From: Levilinea saccharolytica
GTDB lineage: Bacteria > Chloroflexota > Anaerolineae > Anaerolineales > Anaerolineaceae
Reading direction: 5' to 3'
DNA length: 64,000 bases
NCBI RefSeq assembly: GCF_001306035.1
Contig: NZ_LGCM01000058.1
Span: 28,214 to 92,213 of the forward strand
In this document: positions 61,991-64,000 of the stretch, piece after piece
Numbering within the stretch: position 1 is the stretch's first letter
Layout: the number at the start of each line of letters is the position of its first letter
The notes under the pieces: generated by a model
Databases searched by the model: none
What the model saw: the letters and a program-made list of their open reading frames with translations, nothing else
What the model was told of the DNA's origin: nothing
Translations under genes and position numbers: made by a program

Positions 61991-62797
61991 ATGTCTCTGA
62001 GCAAGCAGGAAGCCGAATTTTTAACCACCTTTTCTGCGGCTGGCAAGCGGATTTTCACGTCCCAGCAGGCTGCGGAGTATTGGCGCTCGCGTACCGCGGC
62101 AACTAACAGCTTGAGCCGCCTGGTGCGCAAAGGATGGCTCCAGCGCCTGGAACGCGGCTTATACATGATCATTCCCCTGGAAGCTGGGCCTGAACGGCTT
62201 TGGGCAGAAAACGCCTTTGTTCTGGCGTCTAACCTGATCTCGCCAGGGGCGGCGGCTTATTGGTCTGCGCTGCGGTTTTGGAACATGACTGAGCAGCTTC
62301 CGCAGGTTCATTTTATCCAAACCACCAAACGAAAGAAAGCGGTTACGCTTCAGGGCGTCCAATTCCGGTTTATTACGGTTTCGGAGCCGCGCTATTTTGG
62401 AATTTGCACCCGAAGAGTGGATGATTTTCCCATCACGGTCACCGACCGGGAGAAAACCATCCTGGACGCCGCCAGCCGCCCGGAGCTGAGCGGCGGCATT
62501 CTGCAATTGGCACAGGCCATGCGCTCATCCGTTGATGCGCTGGATTGGGAAAAACTGAGCGGGTATTTAACCCAATGGGGCGGCGGGGTGGTGGCCAAGC
62601 GCTTGGGGTATCTTCTGGAAACGCTGCGCCTGCCCATTCCCGCGCGAGAAGCCACCCTTCAGCATTGGCAGAGCATGATCTCCAGCGGAATCAGCCCGCT
62701 GGAGCCCGGTTCCGGGCGCACCGGCGCGGTGGTGACGCGTTGGCAGCTTCAGATCAATATTCCATTCGAATCTCAGGAAATCCACTTGGGGGTGTAA
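61991..62797 (+). CDS. abiEi: Type IV antitoxin AbiEi
   Basis: The 268-residue protein has an N-terminal winged helix (FTSQQAAEYWRSRTAATNSL, SRLVRKGWLQRLERGLYMII) and the AbiEi C-terminal domain (RYFGICTRRVDDFPITVTDR, EKTILDAASRPELSGGI). It neutralises the partner toxin without direct contact and represses its own promoter. It ends one base before the toxin ATG. Confidence 0.9.
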   Translation: MSLSKQEAEFLTTFSAAGKRIFTSQQAAEYWRSRTAATNSLSRLVRKGWLQRLERGLYMIIPLEAGPERLWAENAFVLASNLISPGAAAYWSALRFWNMTEQLPQVHFIQTTKRKKAVTLQGVQFRFITVSEPRYFGICTRRVDDFPITVTDREKTILDAASRPELSGGILQLAQAMRSSVDALDWEKLSGYLTQWGGGVVAKRLGYLLETLRLPIPAREATLQHWQSMISSGISPLEPGSGRTGAVVTRWQLQINIPFESQEIHLGV

Positions 62798-63649
62798 ATG
62801 ATCCGTGAAGCCGAAATCCGCCGGGCGGCAGCCGCAGCGAAAGTTGACCCGATGGTCATTGATCTGGATTACAGCCTGGGGTGGTTCTTATTGGGTCTGC
62901 GCAAAACCAATGATTCATTTGGGGGGCTGGTGTTCAAAGGCGGCACCTGTTTACGAAAGTGCTATTTCCCCGACTATCGGTTTTCGGAGGATCTCGATTT
63001 CACCGCAGCCCGATATCTTTCACCAACGGAGTTGGAGCGCTGGATCGCGCAAAGCGGCGAATGGATCAGCGCTCACGACGGCCCTGATTTTGGTGTTCAG
63101 CCGGTGCGCTTTGAAGTCGTTGAGGATGAATACGGCAGCGAGAGCTATCAGGCGCGCGTGTACTATCGCGGCCCGCTGCGCTGGGGCGGTTCGCCGCGCA
63201 CGGTCAAGTTGGATATCACCCGGGCTGAGCCTGTATCCTTGCCGCTCCAAGAACAGCCAATTCTTCATGCTTATTCCGACCAGGCGAGTTTTTCTTCATC
63301 TGTCTTGCCTTGTTATGGTTTAGAAGAGATCGCCGCCGAAAAAATTCGAGCCGTCGGGGGGCAGCGCCGGTTTGCCGTCTCCAGGGATATTTACGACCTG
63401 TACCACCTCATTTCGTTTGGGATCCAGATGGAACGGGTGCGGGAAATTTTACCGGTGAAACTGAACGCAAGAGGATTGGGGCTGCAAAGTATAGATATTC
63501 AGCGGCTGCAGCAGCGCCGCTTCGAATTTGAAAAAGATTGGGAGCGCCGACTCAATTATCTGGTTGTCCATCAAAACGTGCGTTTTGAAGACGCGTGGGA
63601 TTGTGTTTTGAACCTTCTGAACGATATTTCTGGCTCCCCCGGCACATAA
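62798..63649 (+). CDS. abiEii: Type IV toxin AbiEii, nucleotidyltransferase
   Basis: The 283-residue protein has the nucleotidyltransferase core VFKGGTCLRKCYFPDYRFSE followed by DLDFTAARYLSP, which gives the GG...SEDLDF motif of AbiEii. Further family elements are LEEIAAEKIRAVGGQRRF and RDIYDLYHL. AbiEii toxins are GTP-binding nucleotidyltransferases; relatives add nucleotides to tRNA and stop growth, aborting phage infection. The reading frame is intact. Confidence 0.92.
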   Translation: MIREAEIRRAAAAAKVDPMVIDLDYSLGWFLLGLRKTNDSFGGLVFKGGTCLRKCYFPDYRFSEDLDFTAARYLSPTELERWIAQSGEWISAHDGPDFGVQPVRFEVVEDEYGSESYQARVYYRGPLRWGGSPRTVKLDITRAEPVSLPLQEQPILHAYSDQASFSSSVLPCYGLEEIAAEKIRAVGGQRRFAVSRDIYDLYHLISFGIQMERVREILPVKLNARGLGLQSIDIQRLQQRRFEFEKDWERRLNYLVVHQNVRFEDAWDCVLNLLNDISGSPGT

Positions 63650-63664
63650 ACCACCCTGCGCGCT

Positions 63665-63742
63665 TTACGCCGCTTTCCAGCGCCGCACCAGCGCCCAGGC
63701 GGCGGCCAGCAGTATCCAACGGACGGCGGGGCGTTTGTTCAT
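63665..63742 (-). CDS. Possible 25-residue hydrophobic peptide
   Basis: A short frame reads MNKRPAVRWILLAAAWALVR, then RWKAA and stop. It has a positive start, one short helix and a positive end. A weak AGGG lies about 11 bp upstream and a TATAAG further up. It could be chance, as it lies in otherwise GC-rich DNA next to the toxin gene. Confidence 0.25.
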   Translation of the reverse strand: MNKRPAVRWILLAAAWALVRRWKAA

Positions 63743-63867
63743 GCGCGTGTACCCTGGGAGGCTTATAGAATGATCCGATTAAGAAGTGTGCTTTTTAAAA
63801 TCGTCTCTTAATCTCTTAGCACTTCGATAAAGTAAAAACTACTTGCTATTGATAATACTTGTACCAC

Positions 63868-63924
63868 TGGTTGGATAGTGCAACCTTTTTTCTGTAAATT
63901 CGAGTCAGAAATATCCATCGTTCT
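63868..63924 (-). mobile_element. Probable right end of an IS256-type element
   Basis: The stretch after the transposase stop is AT-rich and contains TGTAAA (63893-63898 on the plus strand), a submotif common near IS256-family ends, about 20 bp inside the presumed edge (GTGCAACCTTTTTTC). The region 63743-63867 is also AT-rich and shows no gene. The other IS end is outside the window, so the exact boundary is not fixed. Confidence 0.35.
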
Positions 63925-64000
63925 TTAACAATCGAATGACTTGCCAACGCAATAGTGCTTACCGATCTGCCACTCTTCTGAGATCTCCATCAGAAGGGCT
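63925..64000 (-). CDS. IS256-family transposase, C-terminal end (runs off the window)
   Basis: The frame entering from the window edge ends with ALLMEISEEWQIGKHY, then CVGKSFDC and TAA. The pattern (small hydrophobic)LLMEI..EW..GK.Y is the usual C-terminus of IS256/Mutator transposases. Only 24 residues are visible, so the DDE catalytic residues cannot be checked, and it is unknown whether the element is intact. Confidence 0.55.
   Translation of the reverse strand, partial: ALLMEISEEWQIGKHYCVGKSFDC

Overview
The window reads as a chromosome segment of a GC-rich member of the Chloroflexota, most likely class Anaerolineae. I infer this from the mix of families: proline/threonine-rich lipoproteins with LAAC-type lipoboxes, a DUF6754-like membrane cluster with an orphan GlmL-like ATPase, a PPK2, a heterodimeric ABC exporter, and several promoters whose -10 box lies 5-8 bases from the start codon. 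No rRNA or tRNA gene was found.

Layout. 1-1545: start of a histidine operon (hisG, partial hisD, minus strand) behind a classical attenuator that encodes a 17-residue leader peptide with three consecutive His codons. 1722-6127: a nucleoside deaminase, membrane proteins and lipoproteins, and an acetyltransferase. 6175-11240: an AT-richer four-gene island (MerR regulator, VWA protein with two aspartyl-protease-like lobes, a possible nuclease-fold protein, a small protein) lying between two directly oriented clusters of the same dispersed repeats. 11247-19705: MarR-controlled heterodimeric ABC exporter, PPK2, dodecin, a DUF1232-like protein, aldo/keto reductase and hpt. 19834-30451: DUF4424-like surface protein, seven-TM/PAS/GAF/GGDEF sensor, acetyltransferases, tyrS, DegV, ogt, an EamA transporter, era and a YhhN protein. 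30482-34248: an IclR-PPOX fusion regulator behind a 42-bp nested palindrome, followed by a complete NMT1/THI5-type ABC importer. 35431-44684: an eight-gene membrane cluster that includes an approximately 1130-residue DWL-repeat protein, a GlmL-like ATPase and an LPNTG-tailed protein. 44852-53358: a phosphohexomutase, a DUF389/SH3 protein, a HAD-like protein, a sugar transferase, a SelW-like selenoprotein with trpS, and small membrane or secreted proteins. 53548-58997: selD (itself a selenoprotein), an SPFH protein and a Zur-controlled zinc importer. 59160-64000: 2'-5' RNA ligase-like protein, FGGY kinase, acetyltransferase, an AbiE type IV toxin-antitoxin pair and the tail of an IS256-type transposase.

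How the genes fit together. Two open frames contain UGA codons that fit selenocysteine: SelD (C21-A-G-U24) and a SelW-like CxxU protein. Each has a hairpin at the right distance to act as a bacterial SECIS, so the host should make and use selenocysteine; selA, selB and selC must lie outside the window. Local control is legible in several places: the His attenuator, the MerR double operator, the MarR operator, the IclR nested palindrome, a Zur box and the AbiEi inverted repeat. The best candidate for an undescribed system is the repeat-flanked MerR/VWA-protease island.
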